Positions 24,534 through 35,090 are shown, counted from the first letter of the stretch. The stretch: DNA of 64,000 nt from Tamarix chinensis (GCA_030549775.1 CM060177.1:62250638-62314637), one strand, 5' to 3'. The notes: generated by a model from the sequence alone, not told the origin. Program-made: numbers and translations.

Positions 24534-24933
24534 TGTTATAATAAATATATAGAAAGAAAAAATAAAATAAATTGATAGTTAAAAATGGCTTGAATAGCTA
24601 TAAGAAAAATAAAGATTTTTAATTATCATTACAATTGTTAGTCTCTACATCATCTAAAAATATTAGTGTTATCTTTATCCTTTCTCTCTCCATGATCACG
24701 GAACTATACAAGGTCCGTTTCTTTCTTTATATTTCTTTAACCTTATATGTTAGATATATTTCATGTTTAATTTGATTTTTATTTTGATTTAAATTTCTCA
24801 AACTAGGTAAATACTTAAAGAAATGGGTTTCTATGCACTACTATTGTGTTGGTTTTTCTATTAACATGCTTCGTGGTTTTTTCTTCCTTATGAGCTAATT
24901 TAGGATGAAAAATTTGGTGCTTAACACAGCCCT
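24534..24933. other. AT-rich spacer left of the chromovirus
   Basis: About 400 bp with no recognised feature between the copia-like LTR and the chromovirus 3' LTR. Confidence 0.4.
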
Positions 24934-25743
24934 TGACTTATATGGAAGATAACAAATGAATATATTTCACAAATGTTGGACCATTGAGTTTGGTTTTATG
25001 AACAACAAATTTGACTAAAGAAGAAAGAAACTTGAATTTTGGAGGATTTAAATGTTGTCTTCAATTGGAAATTTTTATCTACTCCAAGATCAAAATAATT
25101 TCTAAAGAGAAACATCTAATTTATCTTGAAAATGGATACTAAAATTCACTCTTCACTTGAAGAGAAAAATAAGAAGAAAGATGGAATAAGAGTTTTCACT
25201 CTTATTCTCTTTTTATTCATTAAGTTCTCACTATGTATAACTTATTCACCATCGAATGTGCAAGGAACACACACACACACATATGTATATGACAATGATG
25301 TCGAGTCTAACTCTCCTTAATTAAGCCCAAATCAACTATTCTAATTGAATAAAAGTTAAAACAACAAATTACCATATAGTATATATAATGAGTTACAATT
25401 ATAATGAAAAAATATTACAAAGTTTGCATAAAATATCAAAGCTACATAAAACCTAATCATGATAATACATGGACTAATCAAATAATCAATATTCATGTCT
25501 TGTAGCTTTATCTTCTATGTAATTTTATAAACCTTTCATTTCCATTATCTTGCAAATTAGATAAAATTGGTGAAGTTCTCTTATTTTAAACACATGAAAT
25601 ACATGCAAGAATCACTTAATGAAACATTATTAGGGTTATCATGAAAGTGTTCAAGATTTTTAAGAAAAATTGGTACTACCTCCAAATATGCTTTCTCTTA
25701 CCATTCAACATTAAAAGAATAAGATTGATATGCTCCTGCATCA
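24934..25743 (-). mobile_element. Chromovirus 3' LTR
   Basis: About 810 bp that aligns over its length with 35110-35901. Shared blocks include ATTTAAATGTTGTCTTCAAT, CATGATAATACATGG and ACATGCAAGAATCACTTAAT. The inner end (minus-strand start TGATGCAGGAGCATATC) abuts a polypurine tract. The outer edge near 24934 is set by loss of similarity. The two LTRs differ at many positions, so the insertion is not recent. Confidence 0.85.
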
Positions 25744-25753
25744 TTCTCCCCTT
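25744..25753 (-). other. Chromovirus polypurine tract
   Basis: The minus strand reads AAGGGGAGAA immediately before the 3' LTR start TGATGCAGG, the expected plus-strand priming site of an LTR retrotransposon. Confidence 0.8.
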
Positions 25754-26620
25754 GTAATGAAGGATTTTTCATCAAACTAGCATCGCTATAATAAGGAGTT
25801 AAATCACTAATGTTGAAAATCCTAGAAACTCCTCCATAAGATTCTGGTAATTATAATTCGTAATCATTATTTTCAAATTTTCTTAAGATTTTAAAAGGTC
25901 CATCTTCTCTTGGCATTATTGTGTCCTTTATTAAGTTTGGAAATCTTTCATTTCTTAAATGTAACCATAACAAGTCTCTCAATGAAAAGACTTGTGTTGT
26001 TATATTTTTGGTAGCTTGGTTTTGGTATTTAGCATTAGATTTCTCAATATTATTCTTTATTTTCTCATGAAGTTTTTTTTACAAAATTCAACTATTTCTT
26101 TAGCATCATAGTTTTTAATATCACCTTTCCTTAATGAAAATATATCAATAGGAAAATAAGGATGAACTCCATAGAAAACCTCAAATGAACTTGAGTGAAT
26201 TGTACTAGAAGAACTCCTATTATATGCAAATTCAGTATATGAGAGTTTTATATCCCAATCTTCTGTAATTTTATTAATTGATCCTTGTAGTAAAGTTTCC
26301 AAGGTTCTATTAATTACTTTGTTTTGAATGTTCGTTTGTGGATGATGAGATGTGCTGGACAATAACTAAGTACCTAACACATACCAAAGTATCTTCCAAA
26401 TATAACTAAAAATTTTCATATCTTTATATGATACTACACTTTTGAGAATACCATGTAACATTACTACATCCTTGAAGTATAAATTTACCACATAAGTTGT
26501 GTCATTTGTTTTATTATAAGGAATAAAATGTGCCAATTTAGAAAACCTATATACCACTATCATAATATAATCATTTCCCCTTTGTGTCCTTAGTAAACCT
26601 AAGATAAATTCCATACTAAC
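25744..26620 (-). pseudogene. Chromovirus integrase core and C-terminal region
   Basis: Two adjoining minus-strand open stretches. 26366-26614 gives MEFILGLLRTQRGNDYIMIV, then a YRFSKLAHFIPYNKTNDTTY block and LHGILKSVVSYKDMKIF, where the second catalytic Asp region is normally VSDRD and is here VSYKD. 26057-26362 gives SSTSHHPQTNIQNKVINRTL (HPQTDGQTEV block) and FAYNRSSSSTIHSSSFEVFYG. From 26050 to 25744 follow a PNLI-DTIMPREDGPFKILRKF and RIFNISDLTPYYSD block, the usual C-terminal part. The frame runs on through the polypurine tract into the LTR as LQGENDAGAYQSY. CRM-type affinity is likely but not proven. Confidence 0.85.
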
Positions 26621-27440
26621 ACTCCCATGGGTTTACTTGGAACTAGTAAAGGAGTATACAAACCTTTATGGAATAAAATCTTACTCTTATGACAAATCAC
26701 ATATCTTTCAATAATAGCTTGAACTAATTTTATCATTTGTGGTCAGTAGAAATTTTCTTATAATATTTTTATGGTTCTATGAATATAAAAATGACCATCT
26801 ATACCTTCCTCATTTACTTCTTTACATAGTAAATCATATACAATAGAAGGAGGCATACATAACCTATTAAGTTTGGAAAGAAAGTCATAATGAAGCATAT
26901 AATTACCATAACTATGAGTTTTCTTACTTTCATTATAAAATTCAAATAAATCTTCATCTTTTTCATATAATTATTTCAACATTTCAAGTTCTAATAATTT
27001 AGCATCCAACTCAACAAGTACCTTAGATCTTCTAGATAATACGTTTTATACTATATTTTCTCTATCATCAAAATATTTGATAGAAAACATGAAGAATTGT
27101 AAGAAACGAACCCATTTTGCATGCTTAGGACTAATTTTCTTTTTTCCATGAAAATATTTTAGACTCACATGATCCAAATAAAAAATAAATGGATTTGGAC
27201 TCAAATAATGACTCCATTTTTTCAAGATTCTTATGATGGCATAGAATTTTTATCATATGTTGAATAATTTATTTTAGCACCATTTAATTTTTCACTAAAA
27301 TATGCAATGGCTCTTTTTTCTTGTGAGAGTACATCCTATCCCCACCCTAATGGCATCACATGTAACTTCAAAAAGGTATAAAATTTAGGCAATGATAATA
27401 TTGCTCCATTACATAGCTTGTCCTTTAAAGTCTAGAAGGC
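26621..27440 (-). pseudogene. Chromovirus integrase zinc region and RNase H
   Basis: The minus strand at 26640-26780 reads NFYWPQMIKLVQAIIERYVI, CHKSKILFHKGLYTPLLVPS, corresponding to the end of the H2C2 finger. At 27000-27240 a reading LSPNPFIFYLDHVSLKYFHG and KKISPKHAKWVRFLQFF matches the RNase H end (DH-SLKYL...RHAKWV-FLQ-F), and at about 27290-27380 the EVTCDAI-VGIG start. Stops are frequent. Confidence 0.8.
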
Positions 27441-28586
27441 TTTAATGACATCTTCTCCCACTTAAATTCACCTTTCTTCATAAGATATGTAATCAGAATG
27501 GGAGTAGTCGAGAAGTCTTTAATGAATCTTCTATAGAAACTCACTAATATATGAAAAATTCACCTCATGAATATCCTCAGGTATTGGTAGCCTTGAATAA
27601 CTTGAATATTTTCATAATATACTTTTATATCTTTAATGATTAGAATATAACCATGTAAATCAATACTTGAAAACATAAAATCATATTTTAAAATTTTCCA
27701 TAGAGTTTAGCTTCCCTCAACTTATTAAATAATTTCCTTAAATAGCTAAGATGATCGTGCTCATTTGTACTATATACAAGTATATCATCTAAGTAAACCA
27801 CAAGGAGTTTTCCAATAAAAGGTCAAAGAACTTCATTCATTAGTCTAATAAATGAACTAGGTGCATCAGACAATTCAAATGGCATAACAGTCCATTTGTA
27901 AAAACCATATTTTGTTTTAAATGTAGCCTCCCATTCATCCCCTTCTCTTATTCTCATTTGATGATATCCACTTAGATAAATTTTAGAGAATATTTATGCT
28001 ACACATAATTCATCTAACATATCATCTAATCATGTTATAGAAAATCTATATTTGATGGTTATATTGTTTACAACTCTAGAGTTAATACACATGTACCACA
28101 TACCATCTATTTTAGGAACAAGTAATATCGGTATATAACATGGACTCATTCTTTCTCTCATATATCTTTTTCCTATAAGTTCTTGTATTTCTCTCTCTAA
28201 TTCCTTAGCTTATTCTGGATTACATCTATAAGCAAGTTAATTAGGTAAAGACATACCAAGCATTAAGTCTATAGCATGTTCAATCCCTCTCTTAGGCGAT
28301 AATCCTGGTGGTAAGTGATCAGGAAACACATCTTGATATTCACCAATAAGCTCAACTAATTGAGAGTTATTCTCATTTTTCTTCCCTTATAGGGATTACT
28401 TGATAGTCATAGCATAGCAACTACCTTCTTCCTTCATACATTTTATCATTATATTCTCATGTAAAAATAAACTCTTTTCATTTTTGACTATGTTATAATT
28501 ATGACTCTTAAAAGGTTTAAGCTTATGCTTTTTCATATCCTTCTCAATGAGATATTAATAAATAATAGCATTATGAATAGGACATC
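27441..28586 (-). pseudogene. Chromovirus reverse transcriptase and protease-RT linker
   Basis: Minus-strand RT reading in order: [91 protein letters not shown], then the active-site block LLVVYLDDILVYS at about 27790, and LSYLRKLFNKLREAKLYG. This is the standard chromovirus RT. Elements keep a YLDD box, but there are stops before and after. The reading ends at 28586, where solo LTR C splits the protease/linker region, and picks up at 32726. Confidence 0.88.
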
Positions 28587-29306
28587 TGTAATACCCCAAA
28601 AATTTGAAAAACCTATATTTTAATAAATAAATTTATTTGAAATAAAATTAGCTTGTAAAATTATTTATTTTAATTATTTTATGGATTTTAGAGTATGTAA
28701 ATTTGGATAAGAGTATTTAATAAATTAAAAATAAATATTTTGCTATTTATCATATTGTTTTATTTAAATAATTTTTCAAAATAATATTTTACTAACCTTA
28801 TCCTCTTTAAATTAATATATTAGATTATAATGAATTAAATTATTAAATTCAATAATTTATGAAGAATATTACATTTATGATTTTATAAATAAATTTCTTT
28901 TATTTCTCCTATTTTTCCATTTCCCTTTTTGCCCTTCTCCCTCTTTCTTCTTTCCTTTTTCCCTTTTCCTCCTCCTTGGGCCGTCCGCCCAGCCTGACCA
29001 GCCCCCCTCTCCTGCGCGCTTGGGCCTCGGCCCATCTCTCCCGTCCCCCTTCTCCTCCGCGCACGCCCAACCTTCAGCCCAAATGCCCTTTATTTTTTTT
29101 TCTGGACCGGCCGACTCTCTTCTTTTCCTCCGCCGGTCCAGCTGCTCGCACCTCCCCTCCCTTTTGTCTCCTTCCATGCCGTCTGCCTGCAAGCTTCGAC
29201 CCCATGTCTGCCATCGCCGAGCTGCCCTGCAACAGCCGCCACCTACCTCCCTCTCCCTCTCTCTTTTCTCCCGTCATTTTCTTTCCATTTCGAGCCAAAC
29301 CAGCTC

Positions 29307-30047
29307 TTGGACCATAGCTCACATGCCCTATTTCTTTCCCCCTTCTCCCCTTCCTTCTCCCTGCCACCCGACCAGCCCAGCCACCTTCGTCCTCCCGTTG
29401 ACCGGCCGCTGCCCCCTCTCTCCTCCCCCTTCCTTTTTCTTCACCAACCCAGCTCCCTTCTGCCCCACTTTCGAGCCTTTTCTCCTTCCCTGAGCTCTCT
29501 CCTCTCTCCTTCCTTCTTCCCCATTTTTTCCCCATTATTGATCACCGCTGCCCGAACCACTGCACCCAGCCCTGCGCCGCTTTCTGCCACCGCCTACTAC
29601 CACCCTGCACCACCACACTGCCCCTCGATCCCTACACTTCCTCCCTTCTCCTCCTCTTCCTTTTTCTCCCCAGTTTTTCCTCTTACCATCGAGCCACCTG
29701 CAACCGCCATTTCCGCCGCCGTCCGGCCACCTCTTCTGCCACCCAACCCACCATTCGACACCCTGCAACCCCCTCTACAACCGCCATGCCTTAGTTGGCC
29801 GAAAACAACCCTTGCACCCCCCCCCATTTTTCCCTCTCTTTTTCCTTCCTTCACAACTCCTCCACCTCGATCCTTCTCGGCAGCCAACTTCGCCGCCTTG
29901 CCGCCGCCGTCTCTGCCGCCCTATGCCGTCGTGAAACCACCCTTCGCCTCCACCTACACCCCCTCTTCACTTTTGCACCATTCCCTTGCCTTAGAACCTC
30001 CCCTAACCACCTTCTTTTCTAGCCTAAAGATCCTAACCCGAAAATAA
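29307..30047 (+). CDS. Pro/Ser/Leu-rich open frame in the CT block of element C (doubtful gene)
   Basis: 246 codons, beginning MDHSSHALFLSPFSPSF and very rich in Pro, Ser, Leu, Thr and Ala because the DNA is pyrimidine-rich. No known domain. The last 100 or so residues resemble, in the same frame, the minus-strand frame at 4971-5672 in element A (shared STYTPSSLLHH and TLQPPL-PP), and part resembles 47984-48352 in D (YYHPAPPH, PTLPPFS). Similarity may simply reflect common descent of low-complexity DNA. No promoter or splice structure visible. I list it because it is the longest shared frame in the family. Confidence 0.15.
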   Translation: MDHSSHALFLSPFSPSFSLPPDQPSHLRPPVDRPLPPLSSPFLFLHQPSSLLPHFRAFSPSLSSLLSPSFFPIFSPLLITAARTTAPSPAPLSATAYYHPAPPHCPSIPTLPPFSSSSFFSPVFPLTIEPPATAISAAVRPPLLPPNPPFDTLQPPLQPPCLSWPKTTLAPPPIFPSLFPSFTTPPPRSFSAANFAALPPPSLPPYAVVKPPFASTYTPSSLLHHSLALEPPLTTFFSSLKILTRK

Positions 30048-30105
30048 AAAATCTTGCTTCCTTCACCCCCCTTCGAACCCTTTCACCTCTCATTTCTGCA
30101 TGAGA

Positions 30106-30129
30106 CTCACGCTGCTCATGCAGCGTGAG
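30106..30129 (+). other. CTCACGCTG hairpin of element C
   Basis: CTCACGCTG (30106-30114) and CAGCGTGAG (30121-30129) form a perfect 9-bp stem with a 6-base loop CTCATG. It lies at the junction between the pyrimidine-rich block and the AT-rich middle. Confidence 0.85.
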
Positions 30130-30779
30130 CTCCCCCTTGTTTTGGATTTAATTTGGAAAGTTTTTGAGGTATATTAATAATTAATTAAAGTGTTTTATTG
30201 TTAAATAAATTTTTATAAAGTTTTATCCTTTTTTAATTTCTTATTTCTAACATAATATGATGGATATTATTTTTAGGTGTTGAGTTGCTAATTATGCTTG
30301 GTAAGACTTGAGATTTTTCTGGATTAAGGTAACCGTTAATCCTCCCTTAAATATATGGAAAAACGTATGCTAGCACATTAGGGATTTTGGCATGATTTTA
30401 TGTATGTTTTGTGTGCCTGGCATGATATATATAAATGGTTGCTTCTGATATTGTTTGATAAAAAGGAAATGCATGATAGCCTTTGTACCATGTGTAGGTA
30501 TGATAGTTAAGGAAGAGTTTGATTAATTATGGGAATGTGAAATGCTTGTCTATGATGTATTATGTTGCTAATGCATGAGTGATAATATTGTCTAAGGGTA
30601 TTTTAGTAATTATAATTTTGAAGTATGTGATCTAATATATGTGATTGCTAATGAGTATTATGTTGAATAATGACATGTTGGTTGACTTAGATGATAGGAA
30701 TGAAGTACTAATATCATTATTTTATGTAGTGTTAGTAAATTCATAGAAATAGTGAATAAAGGGGTTGAGGGGAAATTTC

Positions 30780-30960
30780 ATAAGTGAAAAAGGGCTTTTG
30801 GTAATTTTGTAAACAAAAGGGTATTTTGGTAATCTAAAGTGGACAAGGGGTAATTTGTTAATTATGCAACCTTAAGATTAATATGGTAATTTATCAAGTA
30901 AGGAACGGATACTTAGCAATTATATAAGTAAAGGGTTAAGGAGTAATTTGTACCTAACAT
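30780..30960 (+). repeat. Short minisatellite remnant in element C
   Basis: Only about 180 bp of the GGTAATTT/AAAGGGTATTTTGGTAAT repeat that spans more than 1 kb in A, B and D. Confidence 0.75.
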
Positions 30961-31344
30961 ATTATTATGATTGTGGAACATTATGATATGATTCAAATAA
31001 TGCTGATTAGCCAAGTAAGAGTATTTGATAATTAGTATGGCCTTAATGGTTTCTCTGTGATATCAGAACGATTGATGATATCAGAACGATTGAAAGTGAA
31101 TAAGTATCGGATTATCGTGCTTTTCGTGATCACCTTAATTAAGACACTATTACTTAAAGTGAAAGACCTTGAGATCGGGAATGGTGACTCCTTAGGGGTC
31201 GCTACCCTAAGGACGTGGTTTAGTCCACGATTATTCTGGTATTTGCTGGTGTGCCTTTGTGCCCCAACCAGGCCCTATATCTTACTCTTTCTAGCTCTAC
31301 GGACCTAGTTAGGGGGTAGGCATACTTATGGATTAGGTGTCCTT

Positions 31345-31480
31345 GTCGATAGGGTACTGAGTTAGCTTTATGCACCAGTATGACCAGGGTACCTTTGCGT
31401 CCTTAGGTTCTTGGTTGAAGGGTACTGAGTAGCTGATATGCACCGGTACGACCGGTGTACCTTTGCGTCCCGGGGTATTG
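31345..31480 (+). repeat. Duplicated segment with CACCGGT palindrome
   Basis: Two imperfect tandem copies of about 70 bp, each GGGTACTGAGTAGC...GCACC-GTA-GACC-GTACCTTTGCGTCC. The second contains a perfect inverted repeat CACCGGT-ACG-ACCGGTG. The same pair is in A (2690-2820) and D (45460-45600). Confidence 0.75.
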
Positions 31481-31589
31481 ATCTTCCGTTCGAGGAAAAT
31501 AAATATGATTGATGTGCGGATTAAAGAAAGGAAAGATACTATTATTGAAAGTGGAATATTAATGAGCCGGGCCCAGATTATTATGATAT

Positions 31590-32045
31590 TGAGTACCGGT
31601 CCGCTGGTTATAATAGTGGCGAGGAGCATTGTGCCCTGCATGATGATTCTTATATATCCCGGTCCACCGGTTATAATAGTAGCCAGGAGCGTTGTGCCCT
31701 GGATGATGATTCTTTATATACCCCGGTCCACCAGTTATAATAGTGGCTAGGAGCGTTGTGCCCTGGATGATGAGTTTATATGTATTCCAGTCCACCGGCA
31801 ATAATAGTGGGGGTCCCGAGGTCAATAAAATCAGTTATGTATGTGAACAAGATTATGGAAAAATACTAATCACTTATAGTGGAACACCATGTGAGTCGGG
31901 TCCAGACCGGTCCACCGGCAAATAATAGTGGTCAGGTGCGTTCTGCCCTGTGTGTTTACCTTCCGATCCACCGGCAATAATAGTGGTCAGAGGTGTTCTG
32001 CCCTATGTGTTTACTTCCGGTCCACAGGCTATAATAGTGGGGTTC
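31590..32045 (+). repeat. CCGGTCCACCGG motif cluster in element C
   Basis: Seven copies of CCGGTCCACCGG-CAATAATAGTGG (variants) beginning near 31595, 31659, 31724, 31788, 31907, 31968 and 32018, separated by GCCAGGAGCGTTGTGCCCTG-type spacers. The best-preserved cluster in the window. Confidence 0.9.
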
Positions 32046-32574
32046 TCGTACTCACATAGATATAAAATATGAGATTGATGGAATGATGACGGAATAATAG
32101 CTTAAGGCCCGAATGTATTGATCTTACACTATGACATGGCTTAAGGCCAAAAGTAGCGATCGTGACTTATAAATTAATATGTATGTTATTGTTATGTATG
32201 CATCTCTCTTTATTAATGTATGTAGCTTGTATTATGTGCCGTATACGGGCCTATCTTTAAGTGTGGTATTAAAGGGTTACTCAGTGCCGTAGTATTGAAG
32301 GGATTCCCTTTTGGGGCCCCTGCCTATTCAATGGGCAGTGCCCTTGTAGGTCTTTTCAGGTGCTACTGAAGTGGGCTACGGGAAAGAGAGTAAGGAATTA
32401 TCCGGTACCATTAGGCCTTTTCTCATTCTCATTTAAATTCTTGGCTTTAAATGCATATGTTATTACTGTAACCACCATTGGTGGATTTTATTCTGGTAAA
32501 CGATTTGATGCACTACTCTGGTTTCAGCATGTTGAATTTCTTGCACATTGTATTTCATTTTCCTTTAGCCCTAG

Positions 32575-32620
32575 CACTTAGTACTGGAACGGTATGTGTG
32601 AACCGGTCTAGTACTAAGTG
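32575..32620 (+). other. 3'-terminal hairpin of element C
   Basis: CACTTAGTACT (32575-32585) pairs perfectly with AGTACTAAGTG (32610-32620), an 11-bp stem with a 24-base loop, about 100 bp before the 3' end. Related hairpins occur in D, E, G and H. Confidence 0.85.
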
Positions 32621-32725
32621 TGGCGGTAATACTCCCAAAGTTCACGATTTATTTATTTGCTTCCGCTAATTTCCTTTTTATTAACGAAGTTTTTCAGTAG
32701 TGAATTTTGGGGGTGTTACAACATC

Positions 32726-33240
32726 AGTTATATTTTCATGGTCTAACAAATAAGATTCCATATGCATCCATAAGAAAAACATCAAATAGCACATCACCAT
32801 GATAATTACCAATTTTAAATGAGATTAGAGTTTGTTTTGTTACCTTTAATCATTCATATTCTTTAACCCATCGAAGAGAATAAGGCTTTTGGATGTGGTT
32901 TTATCTCTAACCTTAATTCCTTCACGATCCTCTCATTAGCCACTATCAATGATAACCCAATAAAATATATCTCCCACTCTTCCTTTAGTCTTGAATATCT
33001 TCTCTCATTGATTAGGTTTCTTATTTGCTTTCACATGAAATAATATTTGCATCACATAGTGAGGATTAACTTCATCCTCTGATTCCTCTGACTCAAACTC
33101 AAGATCTTCATCATAAGTCTCCATAACCTCAAGCTCTTATATAGATATTACTTTTTGGTTGGAACATTCTCTAACAAAGTGCCCAAATCCTAGCAATTAA
33201 AATATTATTTTATAGAGACTTCATTAAGCTTCGCCTTAGC
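32726..33240 (-). pseudogene. Chromovirus protease and zinc knuckle remnant
   Basis: Minus-strand reading: a GFGHFVRECSNQKVIS knuckle (33175-33225), an acidic ETYDEDLEFESEESEDEV stretch (about 33060-33125), then HVKANKKPNQ and WVIIDSGS (about 32940), where the retropepsin catalytic box normally reads IIDGGSCTN. After stops, a LFLWMHMESYLLDHE region continues toward 32726, the edge of element C. The Asp-Ser-Gly triplet of the active site is visible but the frame is broken on both sides. Confidence 0.75.
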
Positions 33241-34300
33241 CTTCTCCTCTTTGTTGATCCCTTGTGTCTTTTCAACATTTATAGAGCTTGAGGTACCTAT
33301 CTAGTACTTATTAGCTTGAGTACATGATTAGTAATTTGTAAAAGAATTAATTTTCTTTGAATGAGGCTCAATAGATTTGATTTACTTTTCAAATCTCATA
33401 GAGAGATTAATCATATAATCAAGAGAATCATATAGATAAGTTTCAAATTTATCTTAAACCATCATATTAAGGCCACCTAGAAATCTAGCTCATGTTTTTT
33501 CTTTCCTCTCATGGATATCACATATAATTGCTAACCTATCAAATTCCCTAGCATAATCTTTAGTACTTAAAAGTCCTTATCTAAGAGTATTAAATCTCAT
33601 GTAATTATCTTGCTTATAATCTTAAGGTATAAAATTTCTCCTCAAATTTTTTTTAAGCTTATCCTAAGATTTAGTTTTAAATTTACCTTCTCTTTCTCTA
33701 TTTCTTTACAATTTATCATACCATATCCTAGCAAATTTCCTAAACTTAAGAGTAGATAACTTACACTTTTTCTCATCATGATAGTCCTTGAACTTAAAAA
33801 TAACCTCTACCTTATGTAACCATTCAATAAATAATTAGCATCAAGTTTTCCATCAAAATAAAAAAGATAAAGTTTAATACCTTTATCTTCTTTATGATGA
33901 TGCATTGATTGATGATCATAATTCCTTCTACTATTTCCACTACCTTGAGACTCTTCTTCATACTCTACTTGTGAGTTCATATACCTTCCCTTTTTTGAAT
34001 TTATAAACTTTGTAGCACTCCTCATTTGATCTCCAAAGTACTCCTTTTGTTCTTGTAAATTTTGAACAAAATCTTCATTGGCAAAGCAAGACTCCATCCT
34101 TTGTAATTGATTTTACATTGTAGGATGTGTTTGAAGTTGTGCATGGGTTGCTGCCAAATTAATTGAGAGCTTTTGGATTTTCTCAATAATGTCTTGAACA
34201 TTTGTTTCTCCCTAAATATGAACAAAATTTGGTAACACACTCAACAAAAGATTAGTAATCCTTAGGGTTTGGTTGGAACTAAAATCCCTTAAAGTTTTCC
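33241..34300 (-). pseudogene. Chromovirus gag remnant
   Basis: The minus-strand gag lies in at least two frames. 33807-34097 ends IKLYLFYFDGKLDANYLLNG, matching the KIPPFNGK-D-EAYLEWE region of chromoviral gag, preceded by a charged low-complexity part (EEESQGSGNSRRNYD). Further left are NLRISL..EEILYLKII and a LQ-GS-SVEDY-EM region in broken form. 34022-34240 is another frame over the gag N-terminus. All frames carry stops. Confidence 0.7.
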
Positions 34301-35090
34301 TTTGATTCTTTAGGTTGGTTCTTGCAGAAAATTTTGATTCTAATGAATTAAAAACACAACCAACAATCAATATTATCACATACACAAAAAATAAAAAGTA
34401 AACATCTTACATTTTTCTTGCCAAATTCTTGATGTAGAATTTAATATAATTCAACATCTAACATTTGACACATTCCAACTATGCTTATGCATGTATTATA
34501 TGTTCTAATATGAAATATGTTTAGTGATAATTTGAAACACTATAATATATGTATGAGATATATGTATTTCACACACAACTAGTCCAAATGATGGAATAAA
34601 CTCCACTTATATTAGGATACACACTAACACACACTCAACTTACTTGCAACCTTATAAATATCTACTAGGGTTTAATCATCCATTCAGCTTTCATGCATTT
34701 AAAAAATATATAAAGTCTAAATTACACATGTAAAGCTATATTGTACTTGTAGATACCATCATAAACAAATCAATTCCACATAATGAGCACATATACATGT
34801 TTTTCTCCTTCAAACTATTCAGCACACACATTACATACAATCATCATCTTAATTGGATTCTTTAAATGTCAACTTCCAAGATTTGTTTCAAGATCACTAT
34901 AAATCATATTATAATCATAAATTCAACCATAGAAGATTAATATCATGCATGTAAGAATTCAAGAAAAATAATCAAAATTCAAAGAATCAAAATTAGAAAC
35001 ATCAAGAACCTCTTCTTTTCAAGTCGAATGAATGTGTTGCTTGATTCTTCTCCAATTTATCTTCTTCTCTTTTTGTGTAGAGCCAAACTT
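34301..35090 (-). other. Chromovirus 5' untranslated region
   Basis: AT-rich leader between the gag start and the primer-binding site. No coding feature recognised; position fits the untranslated leader of the element. Confidence 0.5.

Larger units (their letters stand above)
28587..32720 (+). mobile_element. Solo-LTR-like element C (long-LTR family, subfamily 1)
   Basis: 4134-bp unit starting TGTAATACCCCAAAAATTTG and ending TTTTGGGGGTGTTACA, with perfect TSD ACATC (28582-28586, 32721-32725). It interrupts the chromovirus. Order: AT-rich start (28587-28890), pyrimidine-rich block (28891-30100), perfect 9-bp hairpin (30106-30129), short minisatellite remnant (30780-30960), a CACCGGT...ACCGGTG-bearing duplicated segment (31345-31480), motif cluster (31590-32045), GCCTATTCAATGGGCAG block (about 32323), 3' hairpin (32575-32620). 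Best-preserved plus-strand copy. Its CT block holds a 246-codon P/S/L-rich open frame (29307-30047). No gag-pol. Confidence 0.88.

Noticed and set aside
24929..24933. A 5-bp TSD for the chromovirus
   Set aside because: Flanks GCCCT and CTAAC do not match; I could not find a defensible duplication.
28875..29192. Arg/Gly/Lys-rich frames on the purine strand of the CT blocks (also 48133-48521 and 60669-60860)
   Set aside because: They mirror the low-complexity pyrimidine strand, have no domain, and are not conserved in frame between copies.
31463..31750. Short frames over the motif clusters (C 31463-31750, D 45248-45472, A 2515-2844) as repeat proteins
   Set aside because: They translate the tandem DNA motif itself and have different frames in different copies; the peptide repeat follows the DNA repeat.
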